Part shown: piece by piece, positions 23,364 to 31,668 of the stretch
Position numbering within the stretch: position 1 is the first letter of the stretch
Layout of the letters: every line of letters starts with the position of its first letter
Origin: Verrucomicrobiota bacterium
Lineage (GTDB): Bacteria; Verrucomicrobiota; Verrucomicrobiia; Limisphaerales; JACRJZ01
Length of the DNA: 64,000 bases
Assembly (NCBI GenBank): GCA_016219875.1
Contig: JACRJZ010000158.1
Location: 1 to 64,000 of the forward strand
Reading direction: 5' to 3'
Position numbers and translations under genes: made by a program
Notes under the pieces: generated by a model
What the model was told of the DNA's origin: nothing
Seen by the model: the letters and a program-made list of their open reading frames with translations, nothing else
The model's database searches: none

Positions 23364-25349
23364 TCACAGCGGAGTCGCCGTTCTAAAGGTGCCGCCTGCG
23401 ACCCGGTGGATTTGTGCCGTGCGGTCGAAGATCTCCGGTTGACGCGTGTGCAGCGTGAGGGAACGCGGCGCCAGCAGTCCGAGCGCGTCAGGAACGTCCA
23501 GCACCCGCAGCACGTTCAAGAAGATCGGGCTGTCGCGATGCGACGCCGGCGGGTCCACGAGGACGACTTCCGCGAGGCGCGGCTCGAACAGCGCCGCGTA
23601 GGCTGCGATCACACCTGTCTGTCCCCGCCCGGCGATGATCCACTTCGAGCGGGGGCTTGAACGGGCCGGCAAAGCTCGCGCGGCCACGGCCAGCACATCT
23701 TCCATCCGGCCTTCATCGATCGTTCGTCCGAGCAAAGCCAGCGAGCGCCGGACGTAAAACGGCGCCGGATCGGCCCAGCGCGTGGGTCCAGTGCCACGCG
23801 GCGCGACCAACAGGACGGGCGCATCGCCGGCCAGTTTCGTGACCCAGTCCGGCTTGGCGTCGAGCGAATCGTCTTCGCCAAGGACAACCAGCCAACGTGG
23901 CGCGTCCGACTTGCCGCGAGGCGCGGGGAAGTATTTCCAGTGAGTGAGAATGTCCGGCGCACTTGTCACCGAGCCTTCCGCCGGTTTGCTGCCCAGCGCC
24001 AAAGCCGGCTGCGGATCGAACTGCTTCGGCAGCGGACGAAACACGATGCGGCGCAGTTCAGCGATCCGGCCGTCCCGCCACGCCTTGAATTCCTCTGTCG
24101 TGCTCGGCAGCGCGTTTGTGGCCATCGGCACAAACAGTTCGTCGATCTTGGTGTTGAGTTCATCGGCCGGAAGCTCCTCCGGAAAGGCGCGCAACTGTTT
24201 GCCCTCAAACGTCGGCAACGCCGGCTCGGTGACCGGCGCGTTGCTGCCCTTGAAGTGCCAGTTGATCCACCGGTAGGCCATCAGCCGCAGCTCCGGGTTG
24301 TCGCTGTGGCCGCCCGGCGTGATGCCGATGTCGAAGAGCCGCTCGGTGCGGTTCGTGTAGAACCCGTAGAGCCGCTCCAACCGCGCGCGGATGTGGTCGT
24401 TGCCATTCATCGGGAAGATGGGGTCGTGCCCGGAATTCTCGAAGAGCAGTGGGCGCGGCGCGACCAGCGCGGCAATCTGCGTCCACGGCCACTGAAACGT
24501 GTTGATGAGAAACATGCAGTCGCAGTGGCCGTTGACGACCTTCTCGCCCACGTAGTCTTCCAGATCGCCCATGCCGCTGACCGGCACGGCGACCTTCACG
24601 CGCTCGTCCGCCGCGGCGATCCAAAACGAGGCCGCGCCTCCACCGGAAATGCCGGTGACCGCGAGGCGTTCGGGATCGACTTCCGGCCGGCTCTGGAGGT
24701 AGTCGAGCGCGCGGAGGCCGTTCCAGCACTCCACGCCCGCCGGCGTGTAACCGCGCGCCTGCCACCACCAACGGTCGTAACGATAAGTGCCGTGGTGGAT
24801 GCCGGCAATCTCGCCCAGTTGCAGCGTGTCGATGAGCAGGCAGGCGTAGCCGTGCGTGGCGAACCACATCCCGTGATGCTGGAAGGCCGTCTTGTTGCCG
24901 TCGCGGCCCCGACCAGAATGGCCGCACACGTAGAGCACCGCGGGCAGTTTCGCGCCCGGCTTGGCGTCCTTGGGCAGATAGAGGTTTCCCGTCACGTAAA
25001 GGCGCGGGCGGCTCTGGAAATGGAGCTTCTCCACGCGGAAACCTTCTTCGCGTTCGAGCACGCCCGTCACCTGCGCCTGATGTGGCGTGCGTTCGGGCAG
25101 CGGCCACAGGCCCAGCATTTCCAAGTACTGCTGACGAAGTTCGGGCCGCCGCGCTTCCCACTGCTGGCGGTTGGTGATGCCATCGAGGAACTGCGCGTCC
25201 AGTCTCACGGCGTCGTGACGAAGAAACGCCTCGATCATGGCTTGGGCGGCAGCGTTCGTGAAAGCAGGAGGTGCGGCGGCAAAGGCCGAGAAGACGAAAC
25301 GGAAACTCAACAACAAGCCGGCCAGCGCTAAGAGGAGATGCGGTTTCAT
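23364..25349 (-). CDS. Secreted alpha/beta hydrolase (acetyl xylan esterase type)
   Basis: 661 aa. Signal peptide at residues 1-25. Alpha/beta hydrolase: the oxyanion segment LPAVLYVCGHSGRG, nucleophile elbow AVTGISGGGAASFW (Ser), GHDPIFPMNGND (acid region) and GITPGGHSDN (His). The second half (about 400-661) has a weaker, probably degenerate hydrolase-like fold with GRGQTGVIAAYAALF in the elbow position, so the protein may be a tandem in which only the first copy is active. Large secreted esterases of this kind act on acetylated polysaccharides in Verrucomicrobia and Planctomycetes. Monocistronic. Confidence 0.8.
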   Translation of the reverse strand: MKPHLLLALAGLLLSFRFVFSAFAAAPPAFTNAAAQAMIEAFLRHDAVRLDAQFLDGITNRQQWEARRPELRQQYLEMLGLWPLPERTPHQAQVTGVLEREEGFRVEKLHFQSRPRLYVTGNLYLPKDAKPGAKLPAVLYVCGHSGRGRDGNKTAFQHHGMWFATHGYACLLIDTLQLGEIAGIHHGTYRYDRWWWQARGYTPAGVECWNGLRALDYLQSRPEVDPERLAVTGISGGGAASFWIAAADERVKVAVPVSGMGDLEDYVGEKVVNGHCDCMFLINTFQWPWTQIAALVAPRPLLFENSGHDPIFPMNGNDHIRARLERLYGFYTNRTERLFDIGITPGGHSDNPELRLMAYRWINWHFKGSNAPVTEPALPTFEGKQLRAFPEELPADELNTKIDELFVPMATNALPSTTEEFKAWRDGRIAELRRIVFRPLPKQFDPQPALALGSKPAEGSVTSAPDILTHWKYFPAPRGKSDAPRWLVVLGEDDSLDAKPDWVTKLAGDAPVLLVAPRGTGPTRWADPAPFYVRRSLALLGRTIDEGRMEDVLAVAARALPARSSPRSKWIIAGRGQTGVIAAYAALFEPRLAEVVLVDPPASHRDSPIFLNVLRVLDVPDALGLLAPRSLTLHTRQPEIFDRTAQIHRVAGGTFRTATPL

Positions 25350-25412
25350 AGATCGGGATTTGGACGAGGATAAAGCAACCAGTGTTCAACGGGGCTGAGC
25401 CGATGCTGTGGC

Positions 25413-25516
25413 GTAGGACAGGCGTCCCGCCTGTTTCTGACTTCGTGGGAATATGGATTCTGCTCTTGAGTAAACGAGGAAGGAGGAGATGGAGACAGGC
25501 GCGACGCCTGTCCCAC
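25413..25516. repeat. REP pair, family R3 (copy 1)
   Basis: Starts GTAG followed by GACAGGCG-TCC-CGCCTGTT and ends with the inverted unit GACAGGCG-CGA-CGCCTGTC followed by CCAC (CTAC with one change). Second copy at 29561-29693. Confidence 0.85.
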
Positions 25517-25584
25517 CCGCTTGACGGCGCTCTCGCTGGCACAATTCAGTTGCCGCCCCTGGATCACCGCCCAACACTGGCCAC

Positions 25585-28050
25585 GTGCCAGCGGCTGCAA
25601 AACCAGTTTTCCCGGTCCAGGTGCGCGAGTTGGTCGAGTTCGCCCTGCGACGCGGTGACCTCGGCAGGGAGCGTGAGTTCGTGGGATCGGATCGCGCCCT
25701 GGCCGGAATCCGTGGCCACCAACGCGTCCAGCGTTCGCGACCGTCCGGCTACCAGAAGGAGGTTTCAGTGTGCCACGAGGTGGAGACGGAGGAGTTGATC
25801 TTGCGCATCCAGGGACGCATCGACGGCGTGCTGGCGGCCCCCGATGAAGTGCTGCTGGAGGAGATCAAGACGGTCCAGGCCGGCTGGGATCGCGTGGCCG
25901 ATCCGCTGCATTGGGACCAAGCCAAGTGCTACGGCTTCATTTACGCGCACGACCAGGGCTTGGAGAAGGTCGCGCTCCAATTGACCTATCTCGAACTGGA
26001 GTCGGGCGCGGTGACCGAGTTCCGCGAGTCATATTCTGCTGCTGAACTGGCGGCCTTCTTCGAGCACGCCGTCGCGATCTACCTGGACTGGATTCAAGAC
26101 CGCCATCGCTGGTGCCGGCAGCGCGACGAATCCATCCGGTCGCTCGCGTTCCCGTTTCCGCGCTACCGGCCTGGCCAGCGGGAAATCGCAGTGGCCGCCT
26201 ATCGGACGCTCGCGTCTGGTGGGCGACTGTTCCTCGAAGCACCCACGGGCATCGGCAAAACCATCTCGGTGCTCTTCCCGTCCGTGAAAGCCCTGGCCGA
26301 AGGCAAGCTGGAGCGCCTCTTCTACCTGACGGCGCGGACCGTGGGGCGGGCCGTGGCGGAGAAAGCCTTCGCCGATTTGCGCCAAGCCGGCTTGCGCCTG
26401 CGCACGCTCACGCTCACGGCCAAAGAGAAAATCTGTGCGCAAGCCGGCCAGCCGTGCGATGCGGGCCATTGTCCGCTCGCCTGCGGCTACTACGACCGCC
26501 GCCTCCCCGCCATGCGCGACGCGTTGCAGCGCGAGGCGATCACCCGATCGGTCCTCGAAACCGTCAGCGCGGCCCATCTAGTCTGCCCGTTCGAGTTGTC
26601 GCTCGACCTGTCATCCTGGGTCGATGCCGTCGTGTGCGACTACAACTACGTGTTCGATCCCACGGTTTATCTGCGCCGGCATTTCGCCGAGGCCGCGGTG
26701 GACCACGGCTTTCTCGTGGATGAAGCGCACAACCTTGTGGACCGCGCCCGCGATATGTTTTCGGCTGACCTCGACCGCCGGGAGCTTCGCGAAGTTGCGC
26801 GCGTGGTCAAGGCCGCGGCACCGCGCTGCGCCCGGGCGTTGACCAAACTGAATTCGGCCCTGCGGAAATTGAGCGGGCCAGCGACATCGCCCGTCGAACC
26901 AGCCGAGGCTGCCGATCCGTCCGTGGAACTGGACTTGTTCCCAGCAAGCACGTCGGCCACGAGCCGGGAGCAGCCCCCAGGACCAACGCCGGTGAACGAC
27001 GCTCGGAATGGAACTATCATCTGTCGGGAGTTGCCCACGGACCTGATGCCCTTGCTGGAAGCGGCGCTCCAGGAAACGGAGGCCTGGCTGGCGCGGAACC
27101 AGCCGGCAGAGTTTCGCGACAGCCTGCTCGAACTTTATTTCCGCCTGCGTGCCTTCCATCGCACCGCCCAATTTTTCGATGAACGATACGTGACGCTCCT
27201 CGAGCCGGGCGTGTCGGGACGGGTCCGGTTGTTTTGCCTGGATCCGTCCTTCTTGCTTCGGCAGGCGCTGGCGCGTGGCAAGGCGGCGGTGTTCTTCTCC
27301 GCCACGCTGACGCCAATCGACTACTACCGCGCGCTGCTCGGCGGCGACCCGGCAGACGCGGTGATGCAGTTGCCCACGCCGTTCTCGCCCGAGCACTTGG
27401 CCGTGCTGGTGCAGGACCGCATCCGCACGCATTTCAAGGCGCGCGCCGAAACGCTGGCGGACGTGGCCGCGGCCATCGGCGCGTTGGTGCAAGGGCGGGC
27501 TGGCAACTACCTCGTCTATCTGCCCTCCTACCAATATCTCTCGGCCGTGCAGGAACAGTTCCACGCCCTGCATCCGGCAATCCCGATCCTCACGCAGCGG
27601 CCGGGCCTGAGCGAAGCCGAACGCGAGGCCTTCCTGGCTGCCTTCGCCGCGGAGCACGGGGAAACCCTGGTCGGGTTTGCGGTGCTGGGCGGCATTTTCG
27701 GCGAAGGGATTGACTTGGTGGGCGACCGGCTGATCGGGGCGGCGATCGTGGGCGTGGGCTTGCCACAACTCTGCGTCGAGCGCGATCTGATCCGCGATTA
27801 TTTCCAGGACCAGACCCGCGCGGGCTTCGACTACGCTTACACCTTTCCCGGCATGAACCGCGTCCTGCAAGCCATCGGCCGGGTCATCCGCTCCGAGACG
27901 GATCGCGGGATCGTGCTGCTCATCGACACGCGCTTTGCCGAGCTGCGGTATCGCCGTCTCTTTCCGGAATGGTGGCGGCCACGGCGGGTCAGGAACGTCC
28001 GGGAGATCAGCGAAACCGTGGGACGGTTCTGGCAGCCTCAGGACTCCTGA
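25585..28050 (+). CDS. PD-(D/E)XK nuclease fused to XPD/DinG-type Fe-S helicase
   Basis: 821 aa, GTG start. The N-terminal ~170 residues look like a Cas4/RecB nuclease: RIQGRIDGVL (Asp80), LLEEIKTV (Glu93, Lys95), then WDQAKCYGFIYA (QxxxY-like). Helicase: Walker A APTGIGKT (219-226), four cluster cysteines Cys284, 291, 296 and 300, DEAH box FLVDEAHNLVDRA, and C-terminal motif GRVIRSETDRG. XPD/DinG helicases unwind 5' to 3' and are Fe-S dependent; the fused nuclease suggests end processing or repair. There is no nuclease Cys cluster, unlike true Cas4. The last five residues and the stop come from an R2 repeat. Confidence 0.85.
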   Translation: MPAAAKPVFPVQVRELVEFALRRGDLGREREFVGSDRALAGIRGHQRVQRSRPSGYQKEVSVCHEVETEELILRIQGRIDGVLAAPDEVLLEEIKTVQAGWDRVADPLHWDQAKCYGFIYAHDQGLEKVALQLTYLELESGAVTEFRESYSAAELAAFFEHAVAIYLDWIQDRHRWCRQRDESIRSLAFPFPRYRPGQREIAVAAYRTLASGGRLFLEAPTGIGKTISVLFPSVKALAEGKLERLFYLTARTVGRAVAEKAFADLRQAGLRLRTLTLTAKEKICAQAGQPCDAGHCPLACGYYDRRLPAMRDALQREAITRSVLETVSAAHLVCPFELSLDLSSWVDAVVCDYNYVFDPTVYLRRHFAEAAVDHGFLVDEAHNLVDRARDMFSADLDRRELREVARVVKAAAPRCARALTKLNSALRKLSGPATSPVEPAEAADPSVELDLFPASTSATSREQPPGPTPVNDARNGTIICRELPTDLMPLLEAALQETEAWLARNQPAEFRDSLLELYFRLRAFHRTAQFFDERYVTLLEPGVSGRVRLFCLDPSFLLRQALARGKAAVFFSATLTPIDYYRALLGGDPADAVMQLPTPFSPEHLAVLVQDRIRTHFKARAETLADVAAAIGALVQGRAGNYLVYLPSYQYLSAVQEQFHALHPAIPILTQRPGLSEAEREAFLAAFAAEHGETLVGFAVLGGIFGEGIDLVGDRLIGAAIVGVGLPQLCVERDLIRDYFQDQTRAGFDYAYTFPGMNRVLQAIGRVIRSETDRGIVLLIDTRFAELRYRRLFPEWWRPRRVRNVREISETVGRFWQPQDS

Positions 28051-28150
28051 TCCCGTGGAAATGGCGTGGCCCGCCCGGTGAGGGCACCGGGCCTACAGGT
28101 TCGCGCGAGAGCTGTAGGCCGGGTCCCCAGACCCGGCGATTGGGGATCAG
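28032..28150. repeat. REP pair, family R2 (copy 2), overlapping the helicase 3' end
   Basis: 119 bp, collinear with 20145-20263. Two perfect stems (ACCGGGC followed by CTAC; GTAG followed by GCCGGGT). The left flank of the element encodes the last residues QPQDS and the TGA stop (28048-28050) of the helicase gene. Confidence 0.88.
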
Positions 28151-28222
28151 CAGTATTCCACGCGGCCTCAACTTCAAGGCGTGGGGTCAGGAGTTCTGAG
28201 CCTGCGGGGTAACCCGGCGGCA

Positions 28223-28310
28223 GGGTTGAAGCGTTGAAGAGGATTCTTGGGATGGCTTTCTCCCAATGCGAGAGCCTCTTCATCCCTTCACTCTTCACCC
28301 TTCAACCCTT
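28223..28310. repeat. Hairpin with octamer-repeat arms (copy 2)
   Basis: Left arm GGGTTGAAGCGTTGAAGAGG; right arm (28275-28310) of CTTCANNC octamers. The core matches the 21530 copy. Fewer octamers on the left than in copy 1. Apart from this and the R2 element, 28051-28382 shows no gene. Confidence 0.8.
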
Positions 28311-28382
28311 CCTCTTCTCGACTCCCCGCTTGCGTCTGCCGTGCTCTGCCGATTGAAGAAGACGCTTGCCAAGTCACTGGAA

Positions 28383-29546
28383 ATGCACGACACGCCAACC
28401 ATGAATTCGATCTCGACGGACCAACCAAGCCCGGCCAAGGCCAAGGCCCGCTACCTCATGGTGGGCGGCTTCCTCGGCGCGGGCAAAACCACCGCCATGC
28501 TCCGGCTGGCGGAGTGGGTCGCGCGGCGCGGCCTGCGCCCCGGCCTCATCAGCAACGACCAGGGCAGTGGGCTGGTGGACACGGCGCTGTTCGCCGCGCG
28601 GCAGTTGGCGGTCGAGGAGATTCCCGGCGGCTGTTTTTGTTGCCGCTTCAACTCGCTCGTCGAGGCGGCGCGCAAACTCACCGCCACGACCCGGCCGGAC
28701 CTCTTCCTGGCCGAGCCGGTCGGCAGTTGCACCGATCTGGTCGCCACCGTCGCGTATCCGCTGCGGCAGATTTACGGGAGCGACTTCACCATCGCCCCGC
28801 TCAGCGTGCTGGTCGATCCCGTGCGCGCGGCGCGCGTGCTCGGCCTGGAGGGCGGCGGCAAATTCTCCGAAAAAGTCCTCTACATCTACCGCAAGCAACT
28901 GGAGGAAGCCGACTGCCTCGTCATCAACAAGTGCGATCTGCTCACGGCGGAGAAGCGGGCCGCGTTGCGGGCGGCGCTGGCTGGCGCCTTCCTGCACGCG
29001 CGGCTCTTTGAAGTGTCGGCCCGGACGGGGGAGGGACTGGAGGCCTGGTTCAGCCACCTGCTGAACACCGAACAACAACCGCGCGCGGCGATGGACGTGG
29101 ACTACGAGGTCTATGCCGACGGCGAGGCCCTGCTCGGCTGGCTCAACGGCACCGTGCAACTCAGTGCCGCGCGTCCGTTTGACGCCAACGCGCTCCTGCA
29201 ACGGCTGGCGCAGGAGATTCAGGATCGCCTGCAGGCGGCCGGCGCGGAGGTGGCCCACTTGAAAATGACGCTTGACCCACGCAGCGCGTTCGGCGACCTG
29301 GCCGCCGTGAACCTCGTGCGCAACGATTTCGTGCCGGAGCTGTCGCTGTCGTTGCCCGATCCGGTGGAGCGCGGCGAACTGACGATCAACCTGCGGGCCG
29401 AAGCCGAGCCGGAATTGCTGCGCCGCGCGGTCGAAGCCTCGGTGCAACAAGCGGCCGGCCATGAAGTCGTAGCCCGGTGGCAGGCGCTTGAAGCCTTCAA
29501 GCCGGGCAAGCCCCAGCCCACCCATCGCGTGACGGCGTTTCCCTAA
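28383..29546 (+). CDS. CobW/COG0523-family metal-chaperone GTPase
   Basis: 387 aa. G3E GTPase: Walker A GGFLGAGKTT (28-37), the metal-binding GGCFCCRF with Cys84, Cys86, Cys87 (CxCC), FLAEPVGSCTD and guanine motif NKCD. COG0523 proteins deliver zinc or other metals to enzymes. The C-terminal ~150 residues differ from standard CobW_C and contain EVAHLKMTLDP, so the target is unclear. The ATG at 28383 was chosen; another at 28401 is possible. It stands alone between repeat-filled gaps. Confidence 0.85.
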   Translation: MHDTPTMNSISTDQPSPAKAKARYLMVGGFLGAGKTTAMLRLAEWVARRGLRPGLISNDQGSGLVDTALFAARQLAVEEIPGGCFCCRFNSLVEAARKLTATTRPDLFLAEPVGSCTDLVATVAYPLRQIYGSDFTIAPLSVLVDPVRAARVLGLEGGGKFSEKVLYIYRKQLEEADCLVINKCDLLTAEKRAALRAALAGAFLHARLFEVSARTGEGLEAWFSHLLNTEQQPRAAMDVDYEVYADGEALLGWLNGTVQLSAARPFDANALLQRLAQEIQDRLQAAGAEVAHLKMTLDPRSAFGDLAAVNLVRNDFVPELSLSLPDPVERGELTINLRAEAEPELLRRAVEASVQQAAGHEVVARWQALEAFKPGKPQPTHRVTAFP

Positions 29547-29560
29547 GCCGCATCCATGCA

Positions 29561-29693
29561 GTAGGACAGGCGTCGCGCCTGTCTCTGACTGTATTGGGAA
29601 GAGGAGTCTCGACGGGAATCCCCCCGGTCGGGGAAGTCACTCTTGGGTGAGCGAGCAGTGGGAAGATGGAGACAGGCGCGACGCCTGTCCGAC
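29561..29693. repeat. REP pair, family R3 (copy 2)
   Basis: Starts GTAG followed by GACAGGCG-TCG-CGCCTGTC (perfect 8-bp stem) and ends with the inverted GACAGGCG-CGA-CGCCTGTC followed by CGAC. The middle is longer than in the 25413 copy. Confidence 0.87.
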
Positions 29694-29739
29694 GTGCTCG
29701 GCGGCGTTTCCGTGAAGATTTTCGACGGCATCGTTGCGG

Positions 29740-30327
29740 CTAAACGCCCGTCGCAGCCTGGCGTCGGAACCGAATTCCATAGTGCCAAGGCGGAAGGTCC
29801 AGGATGGGGCTTTGCGCATCGAGCAGCCCGGTCTGCCCGGCCCACTCGACGATCTGTTCGGGGCGCGGGCGAATCGACAGGTCCGGCCCACGGGGCGTGG
29901 CCGGATCGTAGCACCAATGAATGACGAGAACCACGCCCGCCGGACGAACGGCCCGGGCGGCGGCCGTCAAAACACGGACCGGCTCCTCGCAATGAAGAAT
30001 GTTGAAAAGCAGGACCGCGTCCTGCGACGAGGGCGGAACGCCGAAGCCGTCCAAGAAGACATCGCGTTGCTCAGCCCGGATGTTCTCCACTCCCACCTCG
30101 GCGGCGCGGCGTTTTGTCCGCGCCACCATCATCGGGTCGATGTCGCAGGTGCGCACGACGCCCGCGATCCGGCGCGCGATCGGGAGGGTGAACGTGCCGT
30201 AGCCGCAGCCCAGTTCCACCACGTCCCGCAGCCGGCCATCGATGGCCAGCCGGTCGAGGATGAGGTCCACGTTGAAGAGCGTTTCCCAGTACGCTTCCTC
30301 CGGCATGCCGCTTTCGCGCAGTTTCAT
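29740..30327 (-). CDS. Class I SAM-dependent methyltransferase
   Basis: 195 aa. Rossmann methyltransferase: motif I VVELGCGYGTFTLPIA (about 36-51), acidic end of strand 2 TCDIDPMMV, AEQRDVF (motif II region) and AVLLFNILHCEEP (motif IV). It resembles small arsenite-type or generic methyltransferases but lacks a conserved Cys triad, so the substrate is not predicted. It is 10 bp after the DsrE gene and is probably the last gene of the long redox/export train. Confidence 0.82.
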   Translation of the reverse strand: MKLRESGMPEEAYWETLFNVDLILDRLAIDGRLRDVVELGCGYGTFTLPIARRIAGVVRTCDIDPMMVARTKRRAAEVGVENIRAEQRDVFLDGFGVPPSSQDAVLLFNILHCEEPVRVLTAAARAVRPAGVVLVIHWCYDPATPRGPDLSIRPRPEQIVEWAGQTGLLDAQSPILDLPPWHYGIRFRRQAATGV

Positions 30328-30337
30328 GGGCGGCGGG

Positions 30338-30658
30338 TCAGAAGGTCACCAGTTTGTCGGCGTCGCGCACAATTTCGTAGAGGTCTTGGAGGGTCGAAAG
30401 CGGGCACACCTCCGAACCTTCCGCAGCGCGCAGCTTCAAGCAGGTGCCGCAGGCGAAGAACTGCCCGCCGGCGGCCAGGACCGCTTGGGCTTGCTCCTGC
30501 ACCTTGAACTTTGGGTCGTGGATCCGGTCGAGTTCCACGCCTTTGCCGACGAGGAAGACTTTGACCGTATCGCCCTGCTGGAGGCTGTAGTCCGCCAAGC
30601 GCAGCGCGTTGAACACCGTTTCAGGCTCGGTTTGTGAGATCAGAATGCCAAGTTTCAT
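30338..30658 (-). CDS. DsrE-family sulfur-carrier-like protein
   Basis: 106 aa. DsrE/DsrF fold: KLGILISQTEPETVFNALRLADYSLQQGD at the start, KVFLVGKGVEL in the middle, and the Cys motif FFACGTCLKLR near residue 70, followed by another Cys (EVCPLST). Such proteins carry or transfer sulfane sulfur. The start at 30658 fits the family; earlier in-frame starts overlap the ABC ATPase gene. Between the ABC ATPase and the methyltransferase with short gaps. Confidence 0.85.
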   Translation of the reverse strand: MKLGILISQTEPETVFNALRLADYSLQQGDTVKVFLVGKGVELDRIHDPKFKVQEQAQAVLAAGGQFFACGTCLKLRAAEGSEVCPLSTLQDLYEIVRDADKLVTF

Positions 30659-30680
30659 TCCGGATAAAGAATTCACTGTG

Positions 30681-31403
30681 TCACGCGGACCCTGCGGCTT
30701 CGTGCCGGTCGAGCAACCGCCCGTCTTCCATCTCGTACTTCCGGTCGAAGACATCGAGCGCGCGATGATCGTGCGTGACCACAATAACCGCAGAACCGCG
30801 TTCGTGGGCAACTTTACGGAAGAGTTCCATCACCTGCCGGCCGCGATGACTGTCCAGCGCGGCGGTGGGTTCGTCGGCGAGAATGAGGCTGGGCTGATTC
30901 GCCAACGCGCGGGCCACGGCCACGCGCTGTTGCTGGCCGCCGGAGAGGGCGTCGGGCAGGTGGTCGGCGCGGTCCGCTACGCCGAGGTAGTCGAGCAATT
31001 CCATCGCGCGCCGGCGGGCCTGGCGTGGACGGGTGTCGTTGATTTCGAGCGCAACCTGGACGTTTTGCACCGCGTTGAGGAACGGAATCAGGTTCGCCTT
31101 CTGGAACACGAAGCCGAGGTGCTGGCGGCGAAAGGCGGCGAGGTTCACCAGCGCGCGGTCGGCGTCCAGCACGGGCTGGCCGCCGATGACTATGCGGCCG
31201 GCGGTGGGCGGATTGATCAGGCCGAGCGCCGTGAGCAAGGTGGACTTGCCCGCGCCACTCGGGCCGAGCAGCGCCACCACTTCGCCTTTGGCCACCGTGA
31301 AGGTCACGTCCTTCATGGCCACGACCTCGGTGTTGCCGCGGCCATAGACTTTCGTCAGGCCGAGGGCTTCCACGGCAGGCGTGTTCTGGGCGGCGGAGTT
31401 CAT
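30681..31403 (-). CDS. ABC transporter ATPase (MacB/LolD type)
   Basis: 240 aa. Walker A GPSGAGKST (47-55), Q-loop FVFQKANLIPFL, signature LSGGQQQRVAVARAL, Walker B LILADEPTAALD and H-loop VTHDHRALD. The LSGGQQQR and FQxxNLIPxL pattern is that of the MacB/LolD/FtsE group that powers mechanotransmission-type transporters. It pairs with the FtsX-like permease upstream (31669-32880) and the HlyD-type adaptor. Confidence 0.95.
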   Translation of the reverse strand: MNSAAQNTPAVEALGLTKVYGRGNTEVVAMKDVTFTVAKGEVVALLGPSGAGKSTLLTALGLINPPTAGRIVIGGQPVLDADRALVNLAAFRRQHLGFVFQKANLIPFLNAVQNVQVALEINDTRPRQARRRAMELLDYLGVADRADHLPDALSGGQQQRVAVARALANQPSLILADEPTAALDSHRGRQVMELFRKVAHERGSAVIVVTHDHRALDVFDRKYEMEDGRLLDRHEAAGSA

Positions 31404-31492
31404 TCAAGCAAGTAGCGCAGATTTCCAAGGCGATCAGCATCGCGAGGAATCTTCGCGGATCGCGACGACTCCGCAGGACGGGCCGCGGCCGC

Positions 31493-31647
31493 GTAGCGCA
31501 GGTTTTCAACCTGCCGTATCGCCGGTTTTCCAACCGGCGACGCGCTCGAATGAAACCGGCCTTGGACCCTCGAGGGGCGTCTTGGAGCTTCGCTGGCCTC
31601 GCCGACTGGAAAGTCGGCGACACGGCAGGCTCGAAAGCCTGCGCTAC
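31493..31647. repeat. REP cluster, family R4 (copy 1)
   Basis: GTAG-C-GCAGGTT-TTC-AACCTGC, then GCCGGTT-TTCC-AACCGGC, later GCCGACT-GGAA-AGTCGGC, and finally GCAGGCT-CGAA-AGCCTGC followed by GCTAC. Four hairpins with differing but fully paired stems. A degenerate unit (GTAGCGCAGATTTCCAA) lies at about 31410. It separates the ABC ATPase from its permease. Confidence 0.88.
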
Positions 31648-31668
31648 GGGGCTTTGCATCCTGGTTCA

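Noticed and set aside
31404..31668. A gene between the ABC ATPase and permease
   Set aside because: Open frames here translate R4 hairpin DNA and carry no protein features.
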